Shown: positions 36,273 through 45,608, counted from the stretch's first letter. The stretch: DNA of 64,000 nt from Oceanobacter sp045430275 (GCA_045430275.1 JAILXU010000002.1:1-64000), one strand, 5' to 3'. Notes: generated by a model not told the origin, from the letters alone. Numbers and translations are program-made.

Positions 36273-36859
36273 TAGCCCAGTACCTCAGCCTTGATTTCAG
36301 GCATCATCTGATCAACACGCTGACCCGCACAGGCTTTGCCATGCGCCTTGAATTCCCAGTCACCACCATTACGACGCAATGAAGCAATCAGAATGCCGGT
36401 GTGTGAACCTTTTTCGTTCAACTGGTAACGCACCAGTTCTTCACGGCCGTTGGAAACCACACGGCAGAAGGCATTTTCCACCTCATCGAACGTCTGACCC
36501 CGGAAGCTGTTAACCGTAAAGGCCAGATATTCCACCACGGATGGCAGAGCAGACAGGGTAACGGTAATCACTTCGTCGTCACCGTCGCCTTCACCGGTCA
36601 GGTTGTCGCCATTATGAATCACACCGCCACAACGGGATTTCAGCTGGCTGAACCAGATGGTATCGATGTCCGTACCATCAGCGGTCATCAGCACACAGGA
36701 CGCATCCAGATCAATCTCGTCACCGCCACCCAGCAAGGAGCCGAAAAACCCTTTTTTCTTTTTGACCGGATCCCAGCCCAGACCAACCTGCAGCACATCC
36801 AGCGAGCTTTTGGCGGTCTTGCTCAGTGAAACGGTTTGATTCTTTGTTAACGAAACCAT
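36272..36859 (-). CDS. terZ: Tellurium resistance protein TerZ
   Basis: A 195-residue TerD-family protein, first in the leftward ter operon, as in enteric terZABCDE. Family features: VSLTKNQTVSLSK, VGLGWDP, a Lys/Gly loop (KKKKGFFGSLLGGGDE), IDLDASCVL, GDNLTGEGDGDDE. Start ATG 36859 with AAGGA; upstream in-frame codons lack similarity. terF and the vWA-type TerX/Y genes are not in the window. Confidence 0.94.
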   Translation of the reverse strand: MVSLTKNQTVSLSKTAKSSLDVLQVGLGWDPVKKKKGFFGSLLGGGDEIDLDASCVLMTADGTDIDTIWFSQLKSRCGGVIHNGDNLTGEGDGDDEVITVTLSALPSVVEYLAFTVNSFRGQTFDEVENAFCRVVSNGREELVRYQLNEKGSHTGILIASLRRNGGDWEFKAHGKACAGQRVDQMMPEIKAEVLG

Positions 36860-37141
36860 GTCTTTATCCTTTATTAGGTAGAGGTTGATGCGCCAGAACA
36901 CTGACGCTATCCATGTTCAATCACTGCCTGTCGTATTGTTACACGGGAACCGGTAGACCTGAATGCTGCCCCGCTACCCTGTAGGTAAGGGCAACAAGGG
37001 TAACAAATCAAGTGCGATTTGTGAAAAATGCGTCACACACTGGATATTTCCGTGATTTACTGGTCGAATCTGCCTGCCTGACAACAGGCTCCAGGAACTC
37101 GCCGTACCCAGAAACGGCCACCACTATTTTCAGGAACGTGT
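36860..37141. promoter_or_regulatory. Divergent promoter region of the ter locus
   Basis: A 282-bp spacer between terZ (minus) and the PRTase-TRSP gene (plus), which must hold both promoters. Near its middle is an inverted repeat TACCCT-N16-AGGGTA (36975-37002), overlapping a smaller TACC-N5-GGTA (36975-36987). It could be an operator giving joint control. No confident -35/-10 pair was found. Confidence 0.4.
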
Positions 37142-38272
37142 ATGACTGTTTATCGACGCACCCTATCCACCGGTACGCTGTCCGTCACACCGGCAGCAGA
37201 CAACGCCTATGCACTGGATGATCTGTTTGATATCGCCGAGCGCCGCAACCCCAAACGTGCCTTTCTGTTTGTCAGCAAGGTTCTGGGTCGCCACATCCCG
37301 GTTTCCCCCGCCGTGATGCGCCAGACCTACAGCGACCTGGCCACTCAGATTCCCGCCGACCTGCCACAACCGGTGTTATTCATTGGCATGGCCGAAACAG
37401 CGGTTGGCATGGCAGCCGGCGTGCATCAGGAAGCGCGTAAACAGTTCTCCGACACCGTTCTGCTCACCAGCACACGGCACCCGGTGGATGGTCAATTATT
37501 GTGCGAGTTCCAGGAAAGCCACAGCCACGCCACCGATCACCTGATTTACTGGCCCAAAGAGCCTGAACAAGCTGCTCTGGTGCGCCAGGCCCGCTCGCTG
37601 GTACTGATCGACGACGAAGCCACCACCGGCAACACGTTCCATCATTTGACCCGCGCTCTGGTAGACGCCGGACTGGATCAGTTCGAGCGACTGGTCACGG
37701 TGACACTCACCGACTGGAGTGGTAACAGCCTGGCCCAGCGTCAGGACACTTCTCTGCCAGTTGAAGCCATCTCGCTCGCTTTTGGTGAATGGGACTGGCA
37801 ACCCAACCCCGGTGCACCACTGCCTGAAATGCCATCCGTTAACGTGACAGCACGAGGTTCGGTTGAGATCACCGGGCCTCAGGATTGGGGGCGTCTCGGC
37901 GTACAAGATTCACACAGTCGCCTCGGCGCTGAACTCTCGACCCGAGCCGGAGAGAAAATTCTGGTGTTGGGCAGCAGCGAATTTATCTGGCCACCGTTTT
38001 TGCTGGCCGAACGCCTGCAACAAGACGGCGCTGACGTGCTGTTCAGCACCACCACCCGCTCCCCGGTCTCCACCGGACTGGCGATTGAATCGGCACTGAC
38101 CTTCGGCGACAACTACGGTTTGGGCATTCCCAATTTTGCCTACAACCTCAAACAGCAAACGGTTGACCGCATTCTGCTGTGTTGTGAAACACCCGCCAGT
38201 TCCATCGACCCGTCACTGATTGACGATCTGTCCAAAATTGCCGCTCAGGTGGAGGTTGTAAGCTATGAATAA
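37142..38272 (+). CDS. Ter-associated phosphoribosyltransferase with TRSP domain
   Basis: A 376-residue protein. An N-terminal phosphoribosyltransferase fold has a PRPP-loop-like LVLIDDEATTGNT (about 153-164). The C-terminal region from about 250 is the TRSP domain (VLGSSEFIWPPFLLAERLQ, FGDNYGLGIPNFAYN). This architecture is known from tellurium-stress operons, where it belongs to a proposed nucleoside-like metabolite pathway. Start ATG 37142 with AGGA upstream. First of four plus-strand genes, overlapping the HAD gene by 8 bp. The predicted role is N-glycosidic bond formation or cleavage with PRPP; the product is unknown. Confidence 0.85.
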   Translation: MTVYRRTLSTGTLSVTPAADNAYALDDLFDIAERRNPKRAFLFVSKVLGRHIPVSPAVMRQTYSDLATQIPADLPQPVLFIGMAETAVGMAAGVHQEARKQFSDTVLLTSTRHPVDGQLLCEFQESHSHATDHLIYWPKEPEQAALVRQARSLVLIDDEATTGNTFHHLTRALVDAGLDQFERLVTVTLTDWSGNSLAQRQDTSLPVEAISLAFGEWDWQPNPGAPLPEMPSVNVTARGSVEITGPQDWGRLGVQDSHSRLGAELSTRAGEKILVLGSSEFIWPPFLLAERLQQDGADVLFSTTTRSPVSTGLAIESALTFGDNYGLGIPNFAYNLKQQTVDRILLCCETPASSIDPSLIDDLSKIAAQVEVVSYE

Positions 38273-39089
38273 GCCGGTATTTCTGGTCGATCTTGACGAT
38301 ACCCTGTTCCAGACTCAGCGCAAAATGCGCGATGAACTGGGCCAGACACCGTTCAAATGCGGTGCCATCGACCGCAGTCTGAAGCCTCGCAGCTTTATGA
38401 ACGAAGAACAGTCGATGCTGGTGGACTGGCTGCTGGCAAACGCCGACACCATTCCGGTCACGGCTCGTGGCACTGAGGAAATTGGCCGAGTCAGCATTCC
38501 ATTCGATTCCTGGGCCATCACCACCCACGGTGCCGTGATTCTGACCCCGGAAGGAACCCCCGACCCCATCTGGCAAGATCACATTCTGACGGCTCTCGCG
38601 CCTTATCGTCGTCGCCTGATTGCTCTGCAAGAAGGTATTACTGCCCTGTTCGAAGAGCGCAACATCGCCGCCTGGGCCAGAATCAACGAAGAATACGACG
38701 GCCAACCGGTGTATCTGGTGATGAAGCACACCGACAGCACTCGCCTCGACGAGCTGTACGCCATGGGCGACCTGATCGAAAAAACCTTCGGCACCGACGG
38801 TTTTTACCTGCATCGTAACGGCAACAACATCGCCTGGCTGCCGACCTGCATTGAGAAAGGCACCGCCACCCTGCATTTACTGGAACGTCTGAAACAGGAA
38901 CGTGGTTGCTTCCCGGTATTGGGTTTGGGCGACAGCATCAGCGACCACCGCTTTCTGCAGCATTGCACCTGGTTTGGCATGCCCAACAACAGCCAGATGG
39001 CCAAACATCTGGAACAGGCACTGGACAATGCCCTGCCCGGCATTCATTCAGCCGACTCACACACGCATGAGCCAGGAAGTGCTTTATGA
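38265..39089 (+). CDS. Ter-associated HAD-family phosphatase
   Basis: A 274-residue HAD hydrolase. Motif I DLDDT (nucleophile D9, general acid D11), motif II region PVTARGTEE and motif IV GLGDSISDHRF are visible. The cap region lies between about 85 and 200. Ribosome site GGAGG sits in the end of the preceding gene, and its stop overlaps the StiP-like start (ATGA). In related ter loci a HAD phosphatase follows the PRTase, presumably to remove a phosphate from the ribosylated intermediate. Confidence 0.87.
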   Translation: MNKPVFLVDLDDTLFQTQRKMRDELGQTPFKCGAIDRSLKPRSFMNEEQSMLVDWLLANADTIPVTARGTEEIGRVSIPFDSWAITTHGAVILTPEGTPDPIWQDHILTALAPYRRRLIALQEGITALFEERNIAAWARINEEYDGQPVYLVMKHTDSTRLDELYAMGDLIEKTFGTDGFYLHRNGNNIAWLPTCIEKGTATLHLLERLKQERGCFPVLGLGDSISDHRFLQHCTWFGMPNNSQMAKHLEQALDNALPGIHSADSHTHEPGSAL

Positions 39090-40162
39090 CCACCATCACA
39101 CCGTTCTCTGGTAGCTATCACACAGACGACGTCGCCTTCCTGCTTCGTCGAGTCAGCATGGACATGACCCCGGTGGCGGAAAAAGAGCGTCTGATTCAAT
39201 CCGGTCAGGCCCACTACTCCGACATGCTCAGTCAGGAACCGGAACCGTCCGAGCAGCATCTGGCGATATTCCAGCAAGCACTGGAGGTTGGCGCACCGCG
39301 TTTGGCGCGGGATGTGATGGCACTGGCCAAGGCACTGATCGAGCGCATGGGTGATCAACCGATTGTCCTGGCCAGTCTGGTACGCGCCGGAGTGCCACTG
39401 GGCGTGCTGCTGCACAAGGCGCTGGGGTATCTGGGCAAAACGTCGTATCACTACGGCATCAGCATCATTCGTGACCGGGGCATTGACGAGGTCGCACTGG
39501 ATTTTATTGAACAGCGACACGGCACTGAAGGCGTGGTGTTTGTGGACGGCTGGACGGGCAAGGGTGCCATTACCGGGCAGTTGACCGCCTCTTTGAACAA
39601 CCGCTCTGGCTATCCTGAACAACCGCGTCTGGTGGTACTCGCCGACCCGTGCGGCTGCGCCTGGTTATCCGCCTCCGACGATGACTGGCTGATTCCATTC
39701 GGCATCCTCGGAGCACCGGTCTCCGGCATGGTGTCGCGTTCTATCTGGAGTGCGGATGATCTGCACGGCTGCGTTCAGTGCGACCATCTGCAAGCCTACG
39801 ATTGCAGCCGCACCTTGATTGAACAAGTCACTCACCACTGGCCCCTGATGGCTCTCAAGGACATGCCTGGAGCCAGCTTCCAGAACGATTCGGGCCATTT
39901 ATTGACACTGAGCCGCCAGGTTGTGAGTGAACTGGCACAAGCCTACGACATAGACCGCATCAACCGCATCAAACCGGGCATTGCCGAAGCCACGCGGGCC
40001 GTGCTGCGCCGGGTGCCGGATCACATTCTGGTGCGCGACAAATCCGACCCGGACGTCGCCTTGCTGGTGCATCTGGCCGAACAGAAACAGCTTCCTATTG
40101 AAGAAGTCGGCCAGCGCATCGGCCAATATCGGGCTGTGACTATCATCAAGAAGGTGCTGTAA
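39086..40162 (+). CDS. Ter-associated StiP-type PRTase with PELOTA-like C-terminus
   Basis: A 358-residue protein of the family often labelled cysteine protease StiP but predicted to be a phosphoribosyltransferase. The PRPP-loop-like motif is VVFVDGWTGKGAIT (about 150-163), preceded by LVRAGVPLGVLLHK. The region AWLSASDDDWLIPFGILGAPVSGMVSR is characteristic. The C-terminal 70 residues (LRRVPDHILVRDKSDPDVALLVHLAEQKQLPI) match the PELOTA RNA-binding-type domain. 4-bp overlap with the HAD gene. Confidence 0.87.
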   Translation: MTTITPFSGSYHTDDVAFLLRRVSMDMTPVAEKERLIQSGQAHYSDMLSQEPEPSEQHLAIFQQALEVGAPRLARDVMALAKALIERMGDQPIVLASLVRAGVPLGVLLHKALGYLGKTSYHYGISIIRDRGIDEVALDFIEQRHGTEGVVFVDGWTGKGAITGQLTASLNNRSGYPEQPRLVVLADPCGCAWLSASDDDWLIPFGILGAPVSGMVSRSIWSADDLHGCVQCDHLQAYDCSRTLIEQVTHHWPLMALKDMPGASFQNDSGHLLTLSRQVVSELAQAYDIDRINRIKPGIAEATRAVLRRVPDHILVRDKSDPDVALLVHLAEQKQLPIEEVGQRIGQYRAVTIIKKVL

Positions 40163-40164
40163 CC

Positions 40165-41151
40165 ATGAGCGTCTTTCGTCACGACACCGAACCCCTGTCG
40201 CCCTATCAACTGGGCGCAACCCTGTACATGCCCGCGACACGCACCGACATTGATCAGGTAGTTCTGAATAACAAGGTGCCCGGCTTGTCCTCGCTGGTGA
40301 TTTGTCTGGAAGACGCCATTCTGGCCGAGCGCATTCCTGCCGCCATTCAGAACGTGTCGCACATTCTGACACGCATCGGGCGCGCTACTCCGACACAGGC
40401 ATCGACTCGCCCGCTGGTGTTTATTCGCCCACGCCACCCCGAGATGGCACGCTGGCTAATCGAACACCTCGACCTCAATCAGGTACACGGCTTTGTATTG
40501 CCCAAATTCACCCTGGCTTCGCTGGATGAATGGGCCACTTTGCTGGAACCCACGTCACTGTATTGGATGCCCACACTGGAAAGTGTGGAAGTGTTCGACT
40601 CGTTTGAAATGCAGCAACTGGCCAAAACATTGGCGCAACATCCGCTGCGCGAGCGCATTCTGGCCATTCGCATTGGCGGCAACGACCTGATGAACCTGCT
40701 GTCACTGCGCCGCCAGCGCAACCTGACGCTGTATCAGACACCGCTGGCGGCGGTGATTCAGAATCTGGTGTGTCAGTTCGCCCCACGAGACTTTTCACTC
40801 ACTGCCCCGGTGTGTGAAATCATCGACGATCCAGCCCTGCTCTCTGCCGAACTGGAGCAAGACATCGCCCACGGTCTGGTGGGCAAAACGGCGATTCATC
40901 CCAGCCAGGTTCAACGAATCAATCGCGCTCTGATGGTCAACTCTCAGGAACATCAGGACGCGCTGAACATTCTCAATGCCAGCCAGGCGGTGTTTCAGGC
41001 CCACGGGGCCATGTGCGAACCGGCGACTCAACATCGCTGGGCCGAGCGTGTTCTGATCCGGGCCAGATACTATGGCATCAGTGATGCCGGGCCTCAGTAC
41101 ACAACCCCGCCCTTGCCTCAGCAACCGCCCCAAGGCGTTCTCAACTATTGA
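40165..41151 (+). CDS. Ter-associated CitE/HpcH-like C-C bond lyase
   Basis: A 328-residue TIM-barrel protein of the HpcH/HpaI-CitE superfamily, of the type found in ter operons. Seen: LGATLYMPATR, LSSLVICLEDAI (acidic metal site), RPRHPEM, LPKFT, PTLESVEVF, IRIGGNDLMNLL, VGKTAIHPSQV. Two bases after the StiP-like stop. A lyase or aldolase step on the nucleoside-like product is expected. The ATP-grasp enzyme usually seen in such modules is not adjacent. Confidence 0.87.
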   Translation: MSVFRHDTEPLSPYQLGATLYMPATRTDIDQVVLNNKVPGLSSLVICLEDAILAERIPAAIQNVSHILTRIGRATPTQASTRPLVFIRPRHPEMARWLIEHLDLNQVHGFVLPKFTLASLDEWATLLEPTSLYWMPTLESVEVFDSFEMQQLAKTLAQHPLRERILAIRIGGNDLMNLLSLRRQRNLTLYQTPLAAVIQNLVCQFAPRDFSLTAPVCEIIDDPALLSAELEQDIAHGLVGKTAIHPSQVQRINRALMVNSQEHQDALNILNASQAVFQAHGAMCEPATQHRWAERVLIRARYYGISDAGPQYTTPPLPQQPPQGVLNY

Positions 41152-41264
41152 GAATGCTTTCTCCTCCCATGATCTGAAGCGCTGCCATTGAAGTCCTCCC
41201 GGCACTCTGGCATGGTGCGAATGGACGTTGACGCCGCAACAACGGGTAGCTGACGGATAACGGT

Positions 41265-41594
41265 ATGCAAAAATCCCCATCAAAAGAACAGGTCAGAGAA
41301 CAACTGGATCAGGAAATCGCTGCATTTCTTCAAGAAGGCGGCGAGGTGCATCAGGTAGCGCATGGCGAAACGGGCCTGACCGATGGCCGGTACGACGAAC
41401 GTGCCTTGGCTTTCCAGCGCCAGCAACAAACCCGCACGCCGGTTCCGGAAGTGGTGCGAGCCATTGAAGAACGGCGAGACGCGCGCCGCACCAAACCCCG
41501 AAAACCCACTCAATCACGCCCCCGCCAGCCCCGCAAGAAAGTCATCTACGACGACTTTGGCGAGCCATTGCGAGTCGTCTGGGAAGACAGCTAA
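41265..41594 (+). CDS. Small charged protein, possible SutA-like
   Basis: A 109-residue hydrophilic protein. The N-terminal segment LDQEIAAFLQEGGEVHQV resembles the MEEFLxRGGKVQEI stretch of the RNA-polymerase-binding regulator SutA of Pseudomonas, though the long acidic N-terminus of SutA is absent. The C-terminal half is basic (RRTKPRKPTQSRPRQPRKK), ending in IYDDFGEPLRVVW. It could bind nucleic acid or RNA polymerase. ATG 41265 has GGATAACGGT upstream. Only 9 bp separate it from the antiporter gene. Confidence 0.55.
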   Translation: MQKSPSKEQVREQLDQEIAAFLQEGGEVHQVAHGETGLTDGRYDERALAFQRQQQTRTPVPEVVRAIEERRDARRTKPRKPTQSRPRQPRKKVIYDDFGEPLRVVWEDS

Positions 41595-41603
41595 ATTACC
41601 TTC

Positions 41604-42803
41604 ATGGACGCTCACACCCTGCTATTCATTCTGGCTGCCAGCTTGCTGGGCTATGGGCTGGTGGCTCGTAACATCGAGCACGCCGGAATCAGCGCGCCCA
41701 TGTTGATCACACTGATCGGCATACTCTCTGGCCCGCTGGTGCTGAATCTGGTGAACCCCGAGCTGGAACACCACGGCCTCAAGCTGATGGCCGAACTGAC
41801 CCTTGCGATCATTCTGTTCACCGATGCCAGCCAAACCAAACGCCGCCACCTGCTGCGCTATGAAGTGTTGCCCATTCGACTGCTGGCCATTGGCCTGCCA
41901 CTGACGTTTATGGCCGGTTGGCTGCTGGCCGTGCCCATTCTGGGGCTGTCGTGGCTGGCAGCGGCCTGGCTTGCAATCATGCTGACGCCCACTGATGCCG
42001 CGCTGGCACAGGGCATGATCAACAACCCCAAAACCCCGGAGCGCCTGCGTCATACCATCACGGTGGAAAGCGGCCTGAATGATGGCCTCGCCTTACCGGT
42101 TTTGCTGTTTATTCTGGCGTTGATGCAGGCCGGGGATTACGCCTTTCTGGACGCGGACGAATGGCCGCTGTTTGTGATGCAACAATTTGCCGTCGGCACG
42201 CTGATCGGCTGGCTAGCTGGTCGCTATGGCGGCAGCCTGATCCATCAAGCCAATAAACGCCACCAGATAACACCGATGTTCCAGCGTCTGTCATCGCTGG
42301 CACTGGCTTTACTGACCTATTCCGGGGCGGAATTGCTGGGCGGCAACGGCTTTATCGCCGTGTTTCTGGCTGGACTGTTTCTGAGCCCGAGACACACACT
42401 GGTGATCGAGCGCCTGAAAGAATTTGGCGAAGCCGAAGGCGAGCTGCTGGCGCTGCTGGTGTTCTTCCTGTTCGGGCTGGTGTTTGTGGCCGAAGCCTGG
42501 CCCTTGATGCAATGGTCACACCTGCTGTACGCCTTGCTCAGCCTGACGGTTATCAGAATGATCCCGGTCTTTATCTCACTGCTGGGCAGTGGCCTGAGCT
42601 GGCCCGACCGGTTGTTTCTGGCCTGGTTTGGGCCGCGAGGCATTGCCAGCATCCTGTACGTGCTGATTGCCGTGGAACAGATGGGCTACAGCGACAGCAT
42701 CCCGGAATACGAAGCCGTCTTTGCCACCACGGTACTGACGGTATTGCTGAGTATTTTCCTGCACGGTCTGTCAACGCATGTGTTTCAGCGCTCGTCCAGA
42801 TAG
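41604..42803 (+). CDS. CPA1-family Na+/H+ antiporter
   Basis: A 399-residue membrane protein with about 12 helices. The ion-site regions are LTPTDAALAQGM and VESGLNDGLALPVLLF; both conserved Asp residues are present, as is FGPRGIASIL. NhaP-like length without a C-terminal RCK domain. Predicted to exchange Na+ or K+ for H+. Convergent with the glycosyltransferase gene (12 bp apart). Confidence 0.9.
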   Translation: MDAHTLLFILAASLLGYGLVARNIEHAGISAPMLITLIGILSGPLVLNLVNPELEHHGLKLMAELTLAIILFTDASQTKRRHLLRYEVLPIRLLAIGLPLTFMAGWLLAVPILGLSWLAAAWLAIMLTPTDAALAQGMINNPKTPERLRHTITVESGLNDGLALPVLLFILALMQAGDYAFLDADEWPLFVMQQFAVGTLIGWLAGRYGGSLIHQANKRHQITPMFQRLSSLALALLTYSGAELLGGNGFIAVFLAGLFLSPRHTLVIERLKEFGEAEGELLALLVFFLFGLVFVAEAWPLMQWSHLLYALLSLTVIRMIPVFISLLGSGLSWPDRLFLAWFGPRGIASILYVLIAVEQMGYSDSIPEYEAVFATTVLTVLLSIFLHGLSTHVFQRSSR

Positions 42804-42815
42804 GTTCTATGTCTT

Positions 42816-44120
42816 TTAATCATTGCCAACACGGTTCTTCGCCTCAATCCACTGCGACATATACTGCGTGCTTTTGAGGCTATGGTGCCTGAGCATCAGG
42901 CCATAGAAGTGTGACTGGCGGTGCTCGGGCAGCCGGTTTTGCAACTGTCCGATTCGATCCATCAGCGTTTGCTGGTGTGTGGCAGCGTCAAATCGTGCTG
43001 GAATCAGTTGTTGTCCGGCATCAGACATGGCCTGCCAATCCTCTGGTCGGGTGTAGATACGGGTCGCGTGTTCAACCAGCCCCTCCACCGAGTCGCATGT
43101 GGCCGCCGGATGCACCGAATCATCGTCGTACATACGCTCAGAGTACATGCCTTCAGAGCCAATCGGGGTGGTTACTGCAGGCGTGCCGTTACGCGCTGCG
43201 TCGATCAGTTTGCCTTTCAGTCCGGCACCAAAGCGCAGCGGTGCCAGCATCACACGGGCGGTGCGCACCACGTCCTGAGCATCTTCAGCCCAGCCTTTGA
43301 CCAGAAAACCCTGTTTGGGATTGTGCAAGTCCGTGGCTTTTTTCGGCGGATAGCCGCCGTAGATATGCAACTCAGCCTCTGGCAGACGCTTGCGAAGTTG
43401 TGGCCAAACCTGCTCTTTCAGCAGTCGGACGGCATCCCAGTTCGGCGCATGGCGGAAGTTACCAATGGAGACAAAGTGCTGACGTTCTTCAAAACCGGGG
43501 ACATCAGAAGAGGCGTTGCTTTGCTCCATAAACGGCGTGTAGCTCAGCAGTGAGGCAGGTAACTGATAGCGTGTTTGCAGCCAGTCCATTTCCGCCTGCG
43601 AAATCACCAGCGTCAGATCACAACGCCATATCGAAGCCACTTCCCGAATCGCCAGTTCCGAATACGCCAGCTCGTCACTCAGAAGCGGTAATTCCAGCCC
43701 TTCGACCTGCTTCTGCTTGACCGCTTTCCAACGCGCATCACGCAAGCTGTGAACATCTTCCATATCCAGCACACGCAGTGCATCCGGGCAGTTCTTTTCC
43801 ACCCGCCAGCCAAACTGTTCTTCCATCATAAAGCGGTCAAACATCACCAGCGCCGGTTGCAACACGGTAATCCAGTCATCGAACGATGAGGCGTTCAGTT
43901 CAATCCGGTGCGTCTCAATATTCAGTGCTTCCAGCTCAACCGCGTGGCTGCTTTCGTCCGCTGGCGAAGCGAACACAACCCGGTAATCACGCTGCTGGAA
44001 GGCCGATATCAACTGCATCATACGACTGCCTGCGGCGGAGGAATCCGGTTCTGGCCAGACATAGCCGATCACAAGAGCAACGGGTAAAGAAGAGGCTGAA
44101 GCGCAGGCACTGGCCGACAT
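42816..44120 (-). CDS. GT-B glycosyltransferase
   Basis: A 434-residue family-1/4-type glycosyltransferase. N-terminal domain begins VALVIGYVWPEPDSSAAGSRMMQL; the C-terminal nucleotide-sugar domain has FVSIGNFRHAPNWDAVRLL, VKGWAEDAQDVVRTARVMLAPLRFGAGLKGKL and GTPAVTTPIGSEGM, a classical donor-site block. Start ATG 44120 with AGGAAA; 15 upstream codons are probably untranslated. Divergent from the 44214 membrane-protein gene. No polysaccharide cluster adjoins it, so the substrate is open. Confidence 0.88.
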   Translation of the reverse strand: MSASACASASSLPVALVIGYVWPEPDSSAAGSRMMQLISAFQQRDYRVVFASPADESSHAVELEALNIETHRIELNASSFDDWITVLQPALVMFDRFMMEEQFGWRVEKNCPDALRVLDMEDVHSLRDARWKAVKQKQVEGLELPLLSDELAYSELAIREVASIWRCDLTLVISQAEMDWLQTRYQLPASLLSYTPFMEQSNASSDVPGFEERQHFVSIGNFRHAPNWDAVRLLKEQVWPQLRKRLPEAELHIYGGYPPKKATDLHNPKQGFLVKGWAEDAQDVVRTARVMLAPLRFGAGLKGKLIDAARNGTPAVTTPIGSEGMYSERMYDDDSVHPAATCDSVEGLVEHATRIYTRPEDWQAMSDAGQQLIPARFDAATHQQTLMDRIGQLQNRLPEHRQSHFYGLMLRHHSLKSTQYMSQWIEAKNRVGND

Positions 44121-44213
44121 ACGATTTCCTGATAGCTGTTCAGAACAAGACCGCGAGCCTATCACGAGCTACAATGCGCGGCCTCTTTATCTCTGCGTTG
44201 TCGCTGCCGTTTC

Positions 44214-45545
44214 ATGAATCCAATCGCTGTTTCTTCCGACACTCCCCAGACCAATCCACTGCGGGACATGGTGGTCGGCACACTGGTCTTTGTGGCCTTG
44301 CTGAGCGCCATTGCCACCCACTTGCTGGCCGATCAGCGTTTTTCCCTGATTGCCGGGGTCTGTGGCTGGACGGCAGCTCTGTTGCTGTGGCCGAAACTGA
44401 AACGCCAGCAACGCATCCAGAGCCTGACCATGCTGACGCTGGGCGCAGCGGCCTTGCTGTGGGCCAGCCAGTTTCAGGCGCTGGACTGGCATACCGCCCT
44501 GAGTGCCAACAAGCATTTGATCGCCATGCTCAGTGCTGTCACGTTTCTGCGGCTGGTGACGACGCACACACTGGACTCTGATCAACGCCACCCCAGCGGC
44601 CCCAAAGCGTTAAACCAGACGCTGCTGGGTGTGCATCTGTTTGGCTCGGTGATTAATTATTCGGCTCCCATGCTGATGGCAGAACGACTGACCGGCGGCC
44701 AACCGCTCAAGGCCGCACAGGCCATTGTGTTATCACGCGGCTTTGCCGCTGCAGCCTTCTGGTCGCCGTTTTTTGTCGCTATGGGCGTGGCTCTCACCAA
44801 CGCACCGGGGGCGGAGCTGGTCAGTGTCAGTCTGGCCGGGCTGCCGCTGGCCGCACTGGCCTTGCTGATGACTCGGCAGGAGCTGGCAGGCCGACGCGAC
44901 CTGACGCATTGTGAAGGCTATCCGATGCAAACCCAGGCGTTGAAAATTCCGGCATTGCTGGCAGTCACCATTCTGGTGGCGCATGAGCTGTTCCAGAACA
45001 TCCCGGTCGTGACCCTGATCGCCATCACCAGCCTGACGATCACCGCCTTGCTGCTGGCCCGACGCGAGCCTACCAAGGTCGCGACGCACTATGGCCGTCA
45101 TATCACGACTGCGCTGCCCGCGATGCAGTCTGAACTCTGGCTGTTCCTGTCTGCCGGGGTACTGGCAACCGGCATCAATGCGGTGGTTCACAGTACCGGC
45201 TTTGCTCTGTCGATCAGCCATGCCGGAGCGCTGGAGATCAGCCTGTATCTGTTGCTCGCGTGCGTGCTGGCGCTGCTGGCGATTCATCCGGTGATCATCA
45301 TTGCCAGTGCCGGTAACCTCTTGATGCCGCTGGTTGACTCTCCCAACCTGCTGGCGCTGGCCTTTCTGATGACCTGGGTGCTGGGCGTCGGTGGTTCGCC
45401 GTTTTCCGGGTTGAATCTGTCCATGGCCAGCCGCTTTCAGATGAACAATCTTGATTTCTGCCGCTGGAACATGGGCTACTCTCTGAAACTGTATCTGTTA
45501 TGTGCCGCCGCCTTGTTCGTCTACGACTGGACGGGCTGGCTTTGA
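44214..45545 (+). CDS. Polytopic membrane protein, unknown transporter-like
   Basis: A 443-residue protein with 11 to 12 hydrophobic helices and two internal regions resembling ion-transporter-superfamily hairpins (SRGFAAAAFWSPFFVAMGVAL and TWVLGVGGSPFSGLNLSM). The repeated G/S/P break in the middle of these helices is typical of IT-type anion transporters, but I cannot assign a family with confidence. Short polar N-terminus, no signal peptide. Followed by the asparaginase gene after a 16-bp tandem repeat. Confidence 0.6.
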   Translation: MNPIAVSSDTPQTNPLRDMVVGTLVFVALLSAIATHLLADQRFSLIAGVCGWTAALLLWPKLKRQQRIQSLTMLTLGAAALLWASQFQALDWHTALSANKHLIAMLSAVTFLRLVTTHTLDSDQRHPSGPKALNQTLLGVHLFGSVINYSAPMLMAERLTGGQPLKAAQAIVLSRGFAAAAFWSPFFVAMGVALTNAPGAELVSVSLAGLPLAALALLMTRQELAGRRDLTHCEGYPMQTQALKIPALLAVTILVAHELFQNIPVVTLIAITSLTITALLLARREPTKVATHYGRHITTALPAMQSELWLFLSAGVLATGINAVVHSTGFALSISHAGALEISLYLLLACVLALLAIHPVIIIASAGNLLMPLVDSPNLLALAFLMTWVLGVGGSPFSGLNLSMASRFQMNNLDFCRWNMGYSLKLYLLCAAALFVYDWTGWL

Positions 45546-45551
45546 TGCCTT

Positions 45552-45600
45552 GTCTTTCAAGCATCAGGTCTTTCAATCATCGGGCCTTTCAATCATCAGG
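45552..45600. repeat. 16-bp imperfect tandem repeat before the asparaginase gene
   Basis: Three copies of a unit like CTTTCAATCATCAGG(T/C), with one or two changes each, end right at the AGGAG ribosome site of the asparaginase gene. Copy-number variation could place extra ribosome-like sites upstream. Confidence 0.8.
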
Positions 45601-45608
45601 AGTTGTGT

